Source: a bacterium (lineage in GTDB: Bacteria > Chloroflexota > Dormibacteria > Dormibacterales > Dormibacteraceae). Taken from it: DNA of 64,000 bases. Under the pieces are notes generated by a model. The model had not been told where the DNA came from. It was given only the letters and a program-made list of their open reading frames with translations, and made no database searches. Location of the stretch: positions 124,001-188,000 of the forward strand of contig SCQL01000028.1 in assembly GCA_004299235.1 (NCBI GenBank). The letters run 5' to 3'. How positions within the stretch are numbered: position 1 is the first letter of the stretch; every line of letters starts with the position of its first letter. The translations under genes and the position numbers were made by a program. Below are positions 35,687 through 43,843 of the stretch, piece after piece.

Positions 35687-35702
35687 AGTGACGAATGTCA
35701 CA
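35687..35702. promoter_or_regulatory. CRP-type operator
   Basis: AGTGACGAATGTCACA matches the CRP consensus TGTGA-N6-TCACA with one mismatch. The inner GTGA-N6-TCAC is a perfect inverted repeat. The centre (35694.5) is about 68 bp upstream of the predicted TetR-gene start site, and 74 bp upstream of the divergent secreted-protein ATG. The Crp/Fnr protein encoded at 34188-34925 is the obvious candidate binder. Confidence 0.6.
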
Positions 35703-35727
35703 CGCGCGTCTCACGGCGTGGCGAAAC

Positions 35728-35756
35728 TTGACGCGACGCGACGTCTTGTCTAGTAT
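35728..35756 (+). promoter_or_regulatory. Strong sigma-70-type promoter of the TetR/ABC operon
   Basis: TTGACG (35728-35733) and TAGTAT (35751-35756) are separated by 17 bases. The ATG lies eight bases after the -10 box, so transcription should begin at or within a couple of bases of the start codon. The message would be leaderless. Confidence 0.65.
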
Positions 35757-35764
35757 CGTGTCAG

Positions 35765-36550
35765 ATGGCACCCCCAGCCCGAGAGCGCATCCTCGGCCCG
35801 GCCCGCGGCCTGCTCGCCAGGGGGGGGAAGCCGACGGTGGCGGAGTTCGCGGCCGCCGCCGGCGTATCGCGGGCAAGCTTTTACCGGGCGTTCGACTCGC
35901 GCGACGCCCTGCTCGAGGCGCTCGAGGTCCCGCCCGAGCCCGGAACCCGGGAGCGCATCCTCGGGGCGGCGCTCGTCATGGTCGGCGCCCACGGTCTGAC
36001 CGCCCTGTCGATGGACGACCTCGCGACGAGCGCCGACGTGTCGCGCGCCACCCTCTACCGCCTCTTCCCCGGCAAGCCCGCCCTGTTCACGAACCTCATC
36101 AGGGAGTACTCGCCGCTGGAACCGGTGAGCCGGTTGGTGACCGAACGACAGGACGAGCCGCCCGAGGTGCTGATGCCCGAGATCGCCCGCACCGTGTATC
36201 GCACCGTCTACGGCGGCGGCGAGAACCGTGTCGGCATGCTGCGCGCGCTGCTGTTCGAGGTCAGCTCGCTGACGGCGGACGCCGAGGAGTCGGTCCGCCT
36301 GGTCCTCGGCACGATCCTCGGCTCCCTCGGTACGTATGTCATGGCGCAGATGGAATCGAGGCGCCTGCGTCGCATGTCCCCGGTGCTGGCCCTGCAGTCG
36401 TTCATCGGGCCGGTCTTCTTCCACCTGCTGACCAAGCCGGTGATCGAGCGGGTGATGACGGTCGACGTCGACGGCGAGCAAGCCGTGACCCAGCTGGCCG
36501 AGGGCTGGCTGCGGGCGATGCAAGCAGAGGAGGGTGATTCGCATGAGTGA
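35765..36550 (+). CDS. TetR-family regulator with two tandem HTH domains
   Basis: The protein is 261 residues long. Residues ~5-52 (RERILGPARGLLARGG...GVSRASFYRAFDSRDALLEAL) and ~60-108 (RERILGAALVMVGAHG...DVSRATLYRLFPGKPALFTNL) are each a complete TetR-type DNA-binding domain, apparently from an internal duplication. One C-terminal ligand/dimer domain follows. TetR proteins normally carry a single HTH, so a dimer here would present four. It overlaps the ABC ATPase gene by 8 bp and probably controls the exporter. Confidence 0.9.
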   Translation: MAPPARERILGPARGLLARGGKPTVAEFAAAAGVSRASFYRAFDSRDALLEALEVPPEPGTRERILGAALVMVGAHGLTALSMDDLATSADVSRATLYRLFPGKPALFTNLIREYSPLEPVSRLVTERQDEPPEVLMPEIARTVYRTVYGGGENRVGMLRALLFEVSSLTADAEESVRLVLGTILGSLGTYVMAQMESRRLRRMSPVLALQSFIGPVFFHLLTKPVIERVMTVDVDGEQAVTQLAEGWLRAMQAEEGDSHE

Positions 36551-37259
36551 TTCGTACGCCGTCGACATCAGCGGGGTGGCCAAGAGCTTCGGCGCCATCA
36601 GGGCGCTGGACGGCGTCACGCTTCGCGTCAGGCAGGGCGAGATCTACGGCCTGCTCGGCCCCAACGGCGCCGGCAAGACGACGCTGATCCGCATGATCGT
36701 CGGACTGCTCGCGCCCGACGCGGGCACCGTCACCGTCCTCGGGCGGCGCGTCCCCAACCTGGACCTGCTCCGGCACGTCGGCTACATGACCCAGCAGGCC
36801 GCCCTCTACCCCGGCCTGTCCGTGGAGGAGAACGTCCGGTTCTTCGCCGCCATCAACAGCGCAGAGTCAGGCGTCAGGGAGGCGCTCGAGACGGTCGAGC
36901 TCTATCCACGCCGAGCCTCCGTCGTCGCCACCCTCAGCGGCGGCATGAGGCAGCGATGCTCGCTGGCGTGCGCGCTCGTCCACAAGCCGCAGCTGCTGCT
37001 CCTCGACGAGCCCACCGTCGGCGTCGATCCTCAGCTTCGAGTCCAGTTCTGGGAGGACTTCCGCAAGATGGCGGCTTCGGGCACGACGATCATCGTCTCG
37101 AGTCACGTCATGGACGAAGCCGAGCGCTGTCAGCGTCTCGGACTCATCCAGTACGGCAGGCTGCTGGCCGAGGGCAGTCCTCATGACATCCGCGCTCAAG
37201 CCGGGGCTCAAAGCCTCGAAGATGCCTTCCTCGCGCTCGCCGGAGACCCACGATCATGA
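36543..37259 (+). CDS. ABC exporter ATP-binding protein
   Basis: This 238-residue ATPase has Walker A GPNGAGKTT, a Q-loop in MTQQAAL, signature LSGGMRQRCSLACAL and Walker B LLLLDEPTVGVDP. It resembles the drug/antibiotic (DrrA/NatA) type that pairs with ABC-2 permeases. The ATG lies inside the end of the TetR gene, and its stop overlaps the permease start (ATGA). The substrate is unknown. Confidence 0.94.
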   Translation: MSDSYAVDISGVAKSFGAIRALDGVTLRVRQGEIYGLLGPNGAGKTTLIRMIVGLLAPDAGTVTVLGRRVPNLDLLRHVGYMTQQAALYPGLSVEENVRFFAAINSAESGVREALETVELYPRRASVVATLSGGMRQRCSLACALVHKPQLLLLDEPTVGVDPQLRVQFWEDFRKMAASGTTIIVSSHVMDEAERCQRLGLIQYGRLLAEGSPHDIRAQAGAQSLEDAFLALAGDPRS

Positions 37260-38356
37260 GCGCGCACCGCGTCGCCGCCCTCACCAAGCGGCTGCTGCAG
37301 CAGTTCCGCCGCGACCGCCGCACGCTGGCCCTCCTGTTCGTCGCGCCCATCGTCATTCTCGGTTTGCTCGGCTACCTCATCCGCGGCTCGACGTCCGCGC
37401 CGGCCGTCGGTATCGCCAACGAGGACCAGGGCCCGTTGGGCGGTGTCGTCGCGGCCTCCCTCGGCCGGTCCAGCGTCATCCGCGCCAGCACGATCCAGTC
37501 CGCGGAGGGCGAGGCCAGGCTCAAGGACGGGACTCTCGTCGCGTACATCGTCTTCCCGTCCGACTTCAGCCGGCAGGCGCAGGACGGCACGGTCGCGCCG
37601 CAGGTGCACCTCGAGGGCTCGCAGCCCTCGACCAGCGCCTCGGTGCTCCAGGCGCTGCAGCAGGCGATGACCTCGCTGGCGGCGCAGGCGCCCGGTCAGG
37701 GAGTGCACTTCCGACCTCAGGTCAACTATCTGTACGGCGGCTCCGGCCTCGACACGCTTGACTACTTCGGCGCCGCTTTCATCGGCCTGGTGGTTTTTTT
37801 TCTGGTCTTCGTCATCACCATCGTCTCCTTTCTCAACGAGCGCTCCCAGGGCACGCTGGAACGGTTGATGGCGAGCCCGCTGCGTCGGGGAGAGATCGTG
37901 CTCGGTTACATGCTCGGCTTCACGGTGCTGGCCCTGATTCAGTCAGCGGAGGTGCTGGTCTTCTCGCTCGCCGTGCTCAAGGTTCACAACCAGGGCAGCG
38001 TGCTGTTGATCTTCGGCGTCGAAGCCGTGATGGCGGTCGGCGCGGTCAACCTCGGCATCTTCTTGAGCATGTTCGCCCGATCCGAGTTCCAGGCGGTCCA
38101 ATTCATCCCGCTGGTGATCGTGCCGCAGTTCCTGCTCTCCGGCATCCTCTTCCCCGTCTCGACCGAGCCGAAGCCGCTCCAGGTCATCTCCGACGTGCTG
38201 CCTCTGACCTACGCGGTGAACGGGCTGCGCGACATCATGGTCAAGGGCGCCGACCTGAGCTGGCCGTCGCTCCAGCTCGACGCGGGCGTGGTCGCCGGGT
38301 TCGTGGTGCTGCTCATCGTCGCCGGGACCGCCACGCTCCGCAGGCGAGTGGCCTGA
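37256..38356 (+). CDS. ABC-2 type permease
   Basis: This 366-residue membrane protein has one N-terminal transmembrane helix (LALLFVAPIVILGLLGYLI), a large extracytoplasmic domain (~residues 45-165), then five more helices. This is the DrrB/YhgE-like ABC-2 layout. It forms the exporter with the preceding ATPase. Start ATG overlaps the ATPase stop by 4 bp. Confidence 0.92.
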   Translation: MSAHRVAALTKRLLQQFRRDRRTLALLFVAPIVILGLLGYLIRGSTSAPAVGIANEDQGPLGGVVAASLGRSSVIRASTIQSAEGEARLKDGTLVAYIVFPSDFSRQAQDGTVAPQVHLEGSQPSTSASVLQALQQAMTSLAAQAPGQGVHFRPQVNYLYGGSGLDTLDYFGAAFIGLVVFFLVFVITIVSFLNERSQGTLERLMASPLRRGEIVLGYMLGFTVLALIQSAEVLVFSLAVLKVHNQGSVLLIFGVEAVMAVGAVNLGIFLSMFARSEFQAVQFIPLVIVPQFLLSGILFPVSTEPKPLQVISDVLPLTYAVNGLRDIMVKGADLSWPSLQLDAGVVAGFVVLLIVAGTATLRRRVA

Positions 38357-38374
38357 AGCCCGTACGCTGAACGG

Positions 38375-38677
38375 GTGCTGCTGGTTTGTACGCGCCGCTG
38401 CGGAGGCCGGCTTTACCGCGCCCTTTTCGCCGAGGTCGAGCTCGACCCGAGCGGCGGCTACCAGGACCACAGGATCACGCAGCCCGGCTACATCTGCCTC
38501 AACTGCGGGTCACCCGCCGTCGACCTGAGCGTGGTGCCGGCCGAGATGGCGGCCGAAGCCGAGGCAGAGGCGACCCCGATCATGACAGACATCCTCTGCC
38601 CGGTCTGCGAAACGCTGGTCCAGGTCGACACGGGCATGGAGTGCCCGAACTGCGGCGCGCCGCTGGAGGTCGCCTGA
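38375..38677 (+). CDS. Small protein with zinc-ribbon cysteines
   Basis: This 100-residue protein has cysteines at the N-terminus (LVCTRRCGG), a CLNCG pair, and a C-terminal CPVC...CPNCGAPLEV ribbon. It probably binds one or two zinc ions. The start is GTG, 18 bases after the permease stop, so it could be in the same operon. I do not recognise a specific family. Confidence 0.68.
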   Translation: MLLVCTRRCGGRLYRALFAEVELDPSGGYQDHRITQPGYICLNCGSPAVDLSVVPAEMAAEAEAEATPIMTDILCPVCETLVQVDTGMECPNCGAPLEVA

Positions 38678-38684
38678 CCCGGCG

Positions 38685-39935
38685 CTAGGTCAGTGAGGCG
38701 GTCCCGGCCAGGATGCCGAGCATCCACCGCGCCGCGGCCGCATCGCGCTGCCGGACCGCCGCCCGCAGCGCCCTCACCGCGCGCGGGCTGTCGAGATCGT
38801 CGGCCAGCGCCGCCGTGAACTCTCGCACGAGCCCCTTCCCCGCCCCCGCCGGCGGCCGGAACGCTGGGCCCGCCCCCACCACCACCGCGGAACGAGGTTC
38901 GCCCGCCCCCCGAACCTCATCCGCCAAGAGCGCGCGCAGGCGCTCGACCAGCCGGGCGGCTCGCGCCAGACCCTGCCAGCTGAAATCCCAATCACGCTCG
39001 TAACGATGCGAGGCCAGATAGAGTCGCACCGCGGCCGCGGGCGCCCGCTGCAGCGCCTGGCTCACGTGCACCAGGTTGCCCAGCGACTTGCTCATCTTCC
39101 GGCCCTCGTACCGGACCATCCCAGTGTGCATCCAGGCGCGGGAGAAGGGAACCTTGCCGGTTAAGGACTCCGACTGCGCACGCTCGGACTCGTGGTGGCT
39201 GAACGCGAGGTCGCGACCTCCGCCGTGGATGTCGATCTGATCCCCCAGGTAGCGCATCGCCATGGCCGAGCACTCGATGTGCCAGCCGGGCCGTCCCGGC
39301 CCGAATTTCGATTCCCACGACGGTTCGTCCGCCCTTGAACGGCGCCACAGCGGAAAGTCGAGGGCGTCGCGTTTCGCGTTCAGGCCGACGGTGCCCAGGA
39401 GTCCCTCGTCGCGCAGCTTGCGCAGCATCGATCGCCGCGTGCGATGTGACAGCCCGCCGTAGCCGGGGTAGCGGCTGACGTCGAAGTACAGCGCGTCGGT
39501 GCAATAGGCATGCCCGGATTGTTCCAGCCGCGAAGCGGTGCCGAGGATGTGGCCGATCTCGTCCGAGACGCGCGGCATCACGTCGGGCGGGCGCCAACCG
39601 AGCGCGCCCATGTCCCGCATGTGCACCTTCACCTCGCGGTCGGCGAGGATCCGCCAATCGATGCCGTCACGGCGAGCCCGCTCGAAAAGCGGATCGTCGA
39701 TGTCGGTCACGTTCTGCGCGTACCGCACGCGAACGCCCTGGGATTCGACGAAGCGCACCAGGATGTCGAACGTGCAGAACGTGAAGGCATGACCCATGTG
39801 GCCGGAGTCATAGGGCGTCACCCCACAGACATACAGGGTGAGCTCCTTGCGGCCGGCCTTGGTTTGGGGCGCGAGGCGCACCTTGCCCTCCGTCAGCGTG
39901 TCGCGTACGCGGAGGCGGAAGGGGGCCTCAGGCAC
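38685..39935 (-). CDS. MshC-like cysteine ligase (cysteinyl-tRNA synthetase paralog)
   Basis: This 416-residue class I synthetase fold protein has a HIGH-type GHMGH, KMSKS, a zinc-site CGVTPYDSGH, and FSHHESERAQSES. Two features point to MshC (Cys:GlcN-Ins ligase of mycothiol synthesis) and away from CysRS. One is NVTDIDDPLFERARRDGIDW, where CysRS usually has TDVDDKII. The other is the short length, lacking most of the CysRS anticodon-binding tail. CysRS function cannot be excluded without comparison. GTG at 39935, downstream of metK by 26 bases. Confidence 0.8.
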   Translation of the reverse strand: MPEAPFRLRVRDTLTEGKVRLAPQTKAGRKELTLYVCGVTPYDSGHMGHAFTFCTFDILVRFVESQGVRVRYAQNVTDIDDPLFERARRDGIDWRILADREVKVHMRDMGALGWRPPDVMPRVSDEIGHILGTASRLEQSGHAYCTDALYFDVSRYPGYGGLSHRTRRSMLRKLRDEGLLGTVGLNAKRDALDFPLWRRSRADEPSWESKFGPGRPGWHIECSAMAMRYLGDQIDIHGGGRDLAFSHHESERAQSESLTGKVPFSRAWMHTGMVRYEGRKMSKSLGNLVHVSQALQRAPAAAVRLYLASHRYERDWDFSWQGLARAARLVERLRALLADEVRGAGEPRSAVVVGAGPAFRPPAGAGKGLVREFTAALADDLDSPRAVRALRAAVRQRDAAAARWMLGILAGTASLT

Positions 39936-39961
39936 GACAGCCGGAACCCAGGTCGATCGCG

Positions 39962-41203
39962 CTAACCGGCCGAGCGGGCCGTTACCGAGGCGTCGGCGCG
40001 CAGGGCTTCGACTTTGTTGGTCAGCTCCCAGGGCACGCCAAGGTCGTCCCGCCCGAAGTGGCCGTATGCGGCGGTCGGACGGTAGATGGGCCGGAGCAGG
40101 TCCATGTTCGCGATGATCGCACCCGGTCGCAGGTCGAAGTGACGCCGCACCAGCTGCAGCAGCTCGGTTTCGGACACCGTGCCCGTGCCGAAGGTCTCGA
40201 CCGCGATGGATGTCGGGTGCGCGCGGCCGATCGCGTACGAGACCTGGACCTCGCAGCGGTCGGCGAGGCCGGCTGCGACCAGGTTCTTGGCCACGTGCCG
40301 CGCGGCGTAGGCGGCCGAGCGGTCGACCTTGCTGGGATCCTTGCCGCTGAACGCGCCACCGCCGTGCCTGGCGACTCCGCCGTACGTGTCGACGATGATC
40401 TTGCGACCGGTCAGGCCCGCATCCGCGGCGGGGCCGCCGACCAGGAAGTGGCCGCTGGGGTTGACCATGATCTTGGTGCGGGCGTCGACGAGCAGCCCGT
40501 CGAGGACGGGATCGATGACCAGCGTGCGCACGCCGTCGCTGATGTCCTGCTGGCTGACTCCCGGAGTGTGGTGCGTGGAGACCACGATGGCTTCGATGCG
40601 CTTCGGGCGGCCGTGCTGGTACTCGATCGTGACCTGAGTCTTGCCGTCCGGCAGGAGAAAGGGCAGCGATCCGTCCTTGCGCTTGTGCGCCAGCCGGTGC
40701 GCCAGCCGGTGCGCGAGGGAGATGGTCAGCGGCATGAGCTCCGCCGTCTCGTTGCAGGCAAAGCCGATCATCATCCCCTGATCGCCAGCGCCCTGGAGCT
40801 CGAACGGGTCGTCGGCGAGCGTCCCTTCGCGTTCCTCGAGCGAGTGGTCGACGCCGGCGGCGATGTCCGGGGACTGTTCCTTCAGATAGACCTGGATGAG
40901 CGCGTGGTCGGCGTCGAAGCCGATCTCCTCGTCGTTGTAGCCAATACCGCGGATCGTTTCGCGGATCGTGCGCTGAATATCGAGCTCGGCGTGCGTGGTG
41001 ACCTCGCCGATGACCACGCAGAGTCCTTTGGTGATCGCGGTCTCGCATGCGACGCGTGCGTTGGGGTCCTGCCCCAGCATGCCGTCGAGCACTGAGTCGG
41101 AGACCTGGTCGCAGACCTTGTCGGGGTGGCCCTCAGTGACGGATTCGGAGGTCAGAAGGAACGATTGAGACGAGCTGAAGGAAGTTGTCACAACGGCAGC
41201 CAA
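39962..41203 (-). CDS. metK: S-adenosylmethionine synthase
   Basis: This 413-residue enzyme makes SAM from methionine and ATP. Signatures are [31 protein letters not shown] and [22 protein letters not shown] at 41203 is the longest start; GTG at 41191 is also possible. The 45 bases upstream are too short to hold a known SAM riboswitch. Confidence 0.96.
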   Translation of the reverse strand: MAAVVTTSFSSSQSFLLTSESVTEGHPDKVCDQVSDSVLDGMLGQDPNARVACETAITKGLCVVIGEVTTHAELDIQRTIRETIRGIGYNDEEIGFDADHALIQVYLKEQSPDIAAGVDHSLEEREGTLADDPFELQGAGDQGMMIGFACNETAELMPLTISLAHRLAHRLAHKRKDGSLPFLLPDGKTQVTIEYQHGRPKRIEAIVVSTHHTPGVSQQDISDGVRTLVIDPVLDGLLVDARTKIMVNPSGHFLVGGPAADAGLTGRKIIVDTYGGVARHGGGAFSGKDPSKVDRSAAYAARHVAKNLVAAGLADRCEVQVSYAIGRAHPTSIAVETFGTGTVSETELLQLVRRHFDLRPGAIIANMDLLRPIYRPTAAYGHFGRDDLGVPWELTNKVEALRADASVTARSAG

Positions 41204-41248
41204 TCATAACCGGGCAGGGTTTTTCGACCATCAAGGGCGCCCTGGCGC

Positions 41249-41512
41249 TCAGGCCCCGTTGTGCTGGCGCCGATCCTCTGGAAGTTGACCGAGAAGCTGG
41301 GCCTGCAGGGCGAAGATGTCGTCGAGGACGCGGTCGATGCGCCGGCCCTCGAGACGATGGTCCGCGATCACGCCGGCTTGCTCCAGGTGCCGGCGCAACA
41401 ACGTGCCGAGCGGCCCGTCGATGCGCGCTTTCCCCCGCATCTGGGCCTCTTCGAGCAGCTGCAGGCACCGGTCGAGCGCGAGCTGCCTCGTCCGGTGTTC
41501 CCTGATCTTCAT
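41249..41512 (-). CDS. Small helical hypothetical protein
   Basis: This 87-residue protein is predicted to be wholly helical, with no Pro-rich or membrane part. The ATG at 41512 has AGGA seven bases upstream. It lies between the Rieske gene (51 bases upstream) and metK on the same strand. I do not recognise a family. Confidence 0.5.
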   Translation of the reverse strand: MKIREHRTRQLALDRCLQLLEEAQMRGKARIDGPLGTLLRRHLEQAGVIADHRLEGRRIDRVLDDIFALQAQLLGQLPEDRRQHNGA

Positions 41513-41563
41513 CTCAGCGTCCTGCCCGGCAAGTCGGCATCTCCGTCGAACTTTCGGAGCCGG

Positions 41564-42220
41564 TCACTCTGCGGTGCCGAGGACTTCGACGCGCCCCGCC
41601 GCCGTGACCCGGACGCCGACCGTGTCGAGCGCGGGCAACGGGTAGGCGTAGGTGGATTGGCCGTTCGGGGTGAAAGACGCCGGATGGCAGGGGCAGTCGA
41701 GCAGCCCGGCGCCGCTATTCCATTGCAGCTCGCACGGAAGGTGCGAGCAGATCGAGGACACCGCGGTCACGGTGGCGCCGTGGCGGAAGAGGTACGCGCT
41801 CACTGCGCCCGCGCTCACCCGTTTGCCCTGGCCGTCAACGAGGTCCTCGAGCGCGGCCACGTCCACCCAGCGGGCGTTCATCGGGCTGATGGGCGCGCCT
41901 CCGGGGCGCTGCGGCGACGAGGTCCCCTCCATCGCCCGGCTGACCAGGCCGCCGGTGGCGGCGCCCACGGCCAGGCCGATACCCGCCACCAGCGCCGCGC
42001 GTCGCGTCAGCCACGCGTTGTGTGGCGCGGATCCGAGGCTCTGCGCCAGGCGCCTGCGGAAGGCCGGGCGCATGCGCTGCGGACCCTGGCGCGCCGCCGC
42101 CAGTCGGGCGGCCGCGGTGATCGCCGCCTTCTCCTCGGCGTCTCCCCCGCGCAGCTTCAACCGGCGGCCGTGCAGCAGATCGGAGACGATCTGGTCGACC
42201 CGGTTCTCAGCCTTAGTCAT
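41564..42220 (-). CDS. Tat-anchored Rieske [2Fe-2S] protein, possible anti-sigma factor
   Basis: The protein is 218 residues long. Residues ~1-70 are hydrophilic and probably cytosolic. A twin-arginine membrane anchor follows (TRRAALVAGIGLAVGAATGG), then a C-terminal Rieske domain with CSHLPC and CPCH (ligands Cys, His, Cys, His) outside the membrane. The ATG overlaps the ECF sigma-factor gene by 8 bp. That position is normally taken by an anti-sigma factor, and the cytosolic N-terminal domain could play that part. No HxxxCxxC zinc anti-sigma motif is present. An ordinary electron-transfer role remains possible. Confidence 0.85.
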   Translation of the reverse strand: MTKAENRVDQIVSDLLHGRRLKLRGGDAEEKAAITAAARLAAARQGPQRMRPAFRRRLAQSLGSAPHNAWLTRRAALVAGIGLAVGAATGGLVSRAMEGTSSPQRPGGAPISPMNARWVDVAALEDLVDGQGKRVSAGAVSAYLFRHGATVTAVSSICSHLPCELQWNSGAGLLDCPCHPASFTPNGQSTYAYPLPALDTVGVRVTAAGRVEVLGTAE

Positions 42221-42767
42221 GCAGCCGGACCTTGGCTGCCGCGCGCAGGGCGCGCAGCTGCATGACCTTGATCGCCCCGACGGTCGAACGCATCTCGGCG
42301 GCCACTTCCTTGAGTGAATACCCGTGCAGGAAACGCAGCTCCAGCACGCGCCGGTAGTTGTCGGGAAGCTGGGCCAGGATCCGCTGCACCGCCTCGACCC
42401 CGGCGTCGGCGGCGGGCACGACCGGCGCCGCGATCACCAGATCCTCGTGCAGCTCCGCTTCTGAAAGCCCTAGACGGGTGCTCCAGAACGCGCCGAGCAC
42501 CGAGCGCGCGGTGGCGAACAGATATCCCCGGATGGCGCTCGCCGGCGCCCCCTGCCGCAGCCGGGGGATCGCCTTCATGGCCACCTGCTGGGTCAGGTCT
42601 TCGGCGTCGGCACGGTTGCCGACTCGCGCGTGGATGAACGCATACACCAGCTCTAGCTCGTCGAGAGCGATGTCCGTGGCGAGCGACGCCGCCGGCAGCT
42701 GCAGCACGTCCCCTTGCCCCTCCGAGCCGGTCGCCGGCTCGTCCGGGGGGTCGCTCATCGCGGGCAT
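42213..42767 (-). CDS. ECF-type RNA polymerase sigma factor
   Basis: This 184-residue sigma-70 family protein has region 2 (YAFIHARVGNRADAEDLTQQV) and region 4 (LPDNYRRVLELRFLHGYSLKEVA...VGAIKVMQLRALR). It lacks regions 1 and 3, as usual for ECF factors. A start at 42758 is also possible. It overlaps the Rieske gene by 8 bp, which suggests that the two act together. Confidence 0.92.
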   Translation of the reverse strand: MPAMSDPPDEPATGSEGQGDVLQLPAASLATDIALDELELVYAFIHARVGNRADAEDLTQQVAMKAIPRLRQGAPASAIRGYLFATARSVLGAFWSTRLGLSEAELHEDLVIAAPVVPAADAGVEAVQRILAQLPDNYRRVLELRFLHGYSLKEVAAEMRSTVGAIKVMQLRALRAAAKVRLHD

Positions 42768-42820
42768 TACGGGTGCAGGTTACGTGAGCGCCCCGGCGAT
42801 TTCGCCCGCTTACAGCAGGC

Positions 42821-42840
42821 GGGCCGGGCGTGCCCGGCCC
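42821..42840. terminator. GC-rich hairpin, possible terminator
   Basis: GGGCCGGGC-GT-GCCCGGCCC is a perfect 9-bp stem with a two-base centre. It lies between the stop of the DUF4349 gene (42863) and the start of the sigma-factor gene. There is no following T tract, so it is not a classical intrinsic terminator. An operator role is also possible. Confidence 0.35.
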
Positions 42841-42862
42841 ACCGGTCAAGAATGGGTGGAAA

Positions 42863-43756
42863 TCAGGCGTGGCGCGGCAGCGGCAAGCGGCGGCGGCGCC
42901 AGAGGAGGTAGCCAAGCCCCAGCAGGATCACGATCGGGCCGAGCGCGCCCAGCCCGGCGACGACATAGTTGATCGTGCTGACGAAGTTGTGCGCGGCGTC
43001 ATTCAAGGCGGTGGCGAAGCCCCAGCTGTCGGACGGCGGCGCCTGGACCGGTGCCCCGGCCTCGGTCAAGTTGACGGTGACGGTGCTGAAGGCGGTGTTG
43101 CGGTCGAGGTACTGAATCTGGCCTTTGAGCTGCTCGATCTGGCCGGTGATCTGACCGATCTGGTTCTGCACGGTGATGATGTCCGAGATGGACTGAGCCC
43201 TCGCGAGCAGCGCCAGCATGGCGTTGCGCTGCGCTTCCTCATTGGCCAGGCGGGCCTGCAGGTCGACGTACTGGGCGCTGACGTCCTGGCCGCTGATGTG
43301 CTCGTTCTGGACCTTGCCGAGCGTCGAGAGCTGGTCGATGGTCTCGTCGAACTTGGCGGCGGGGACCATGAACGTGATGACCCCGGTGCGGATCTGGTCG
43401 TTTGTCACGGGGTTGACCTGGGCGTCGGTGCCGGCGATGAAGCCCTGCTCCTGCTCGACGAGGGCGCGCACCTGGGCCAGCTTGGCATCGAAGGTGCCCG
43501 ACTTCACGCTGATCGCGAGCTGCGCCTGGCGGATGACCTGGGGCCCCTGGAGCGTGGGCACGACGTCGGTGGTCGGTGGATTGGCGATGTCGGTGATCCC
43601 ACCGGGCTGCCCGTTGATCTTGGTCGGCGCTCCCTTGGAGCCGCCCGCCTGGTCGGGGCCGGAATACCTGGCCGCGCCGGAGGTGGCCGTGCCGCCGGCG
43701 CCGCCGCAGGCTGCCGCCGCCACCAGCATGGCAAGGATGACGAGGACTTTTTTCAT
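42863..43756 (-). CDS. DUF4349 lipoprotein
   Basis: This 297-residue protein has a lipoprotein signal (MKKVLVILAMLVAAAACGG). A DUF4349 domain follows (RQAQLAISVKSGTFDAKLAQV ... TGVITFMVPAAKFDETIDQL), then a coiled coil (~170-225) and a C-terminal transmembrane helix with a basic tail. It is thus anchored at both ends with the bulk outside. The ATG has AGGAGG seven bases upstream. The role is unknown. Confidence 0.88.
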   Translation of the reverse strand: MKKVLVILAMLVAAAACGGAGGTATSGAARYSGPDQAGGSKGAPTKINGQPGGITDIANPPTTDVVPTLQGPQVIRQAQLAISVKSGTFDAKLAQVRALVEQEQGFIAGTDAQVNPVTNDQIRTGVITFMVPAAKFDETIDQLSTLGKVQNEHISGQDVSAQYVDLQARLANEEAQRNAMLALLARAQSISDIITVQNQIGQITGQIEQLKGQIQYLDRNTAFSTVTVNLTEAGAPVQAPPSDSWGFATALNDAAHNFVSTINYVVAGLGALGPIVILLGLGYLLWRRRRLPLPRHA

Positions 43757-43843
43757 TCGACGGCCTCCTGACGAGAAATTCATACCGACACGGCGTGATG
43801 TGTGACCAAACGCCGCCGGGCCGTCCAGGTAACAATTGCGAGC

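Noticed and set aside
40685-40716. Short tandem repeat in metK ([11 protein letters not shown])
   Set aside because: The segment has the normal length for MetK at this position. It looks like chance similarity of codons rather than an expansion.
41204-41248. Possible SAM riboswitch upstream of metK
   Set aside because: The gap is only 45 bases, and no four-way-junction pattern is visible.
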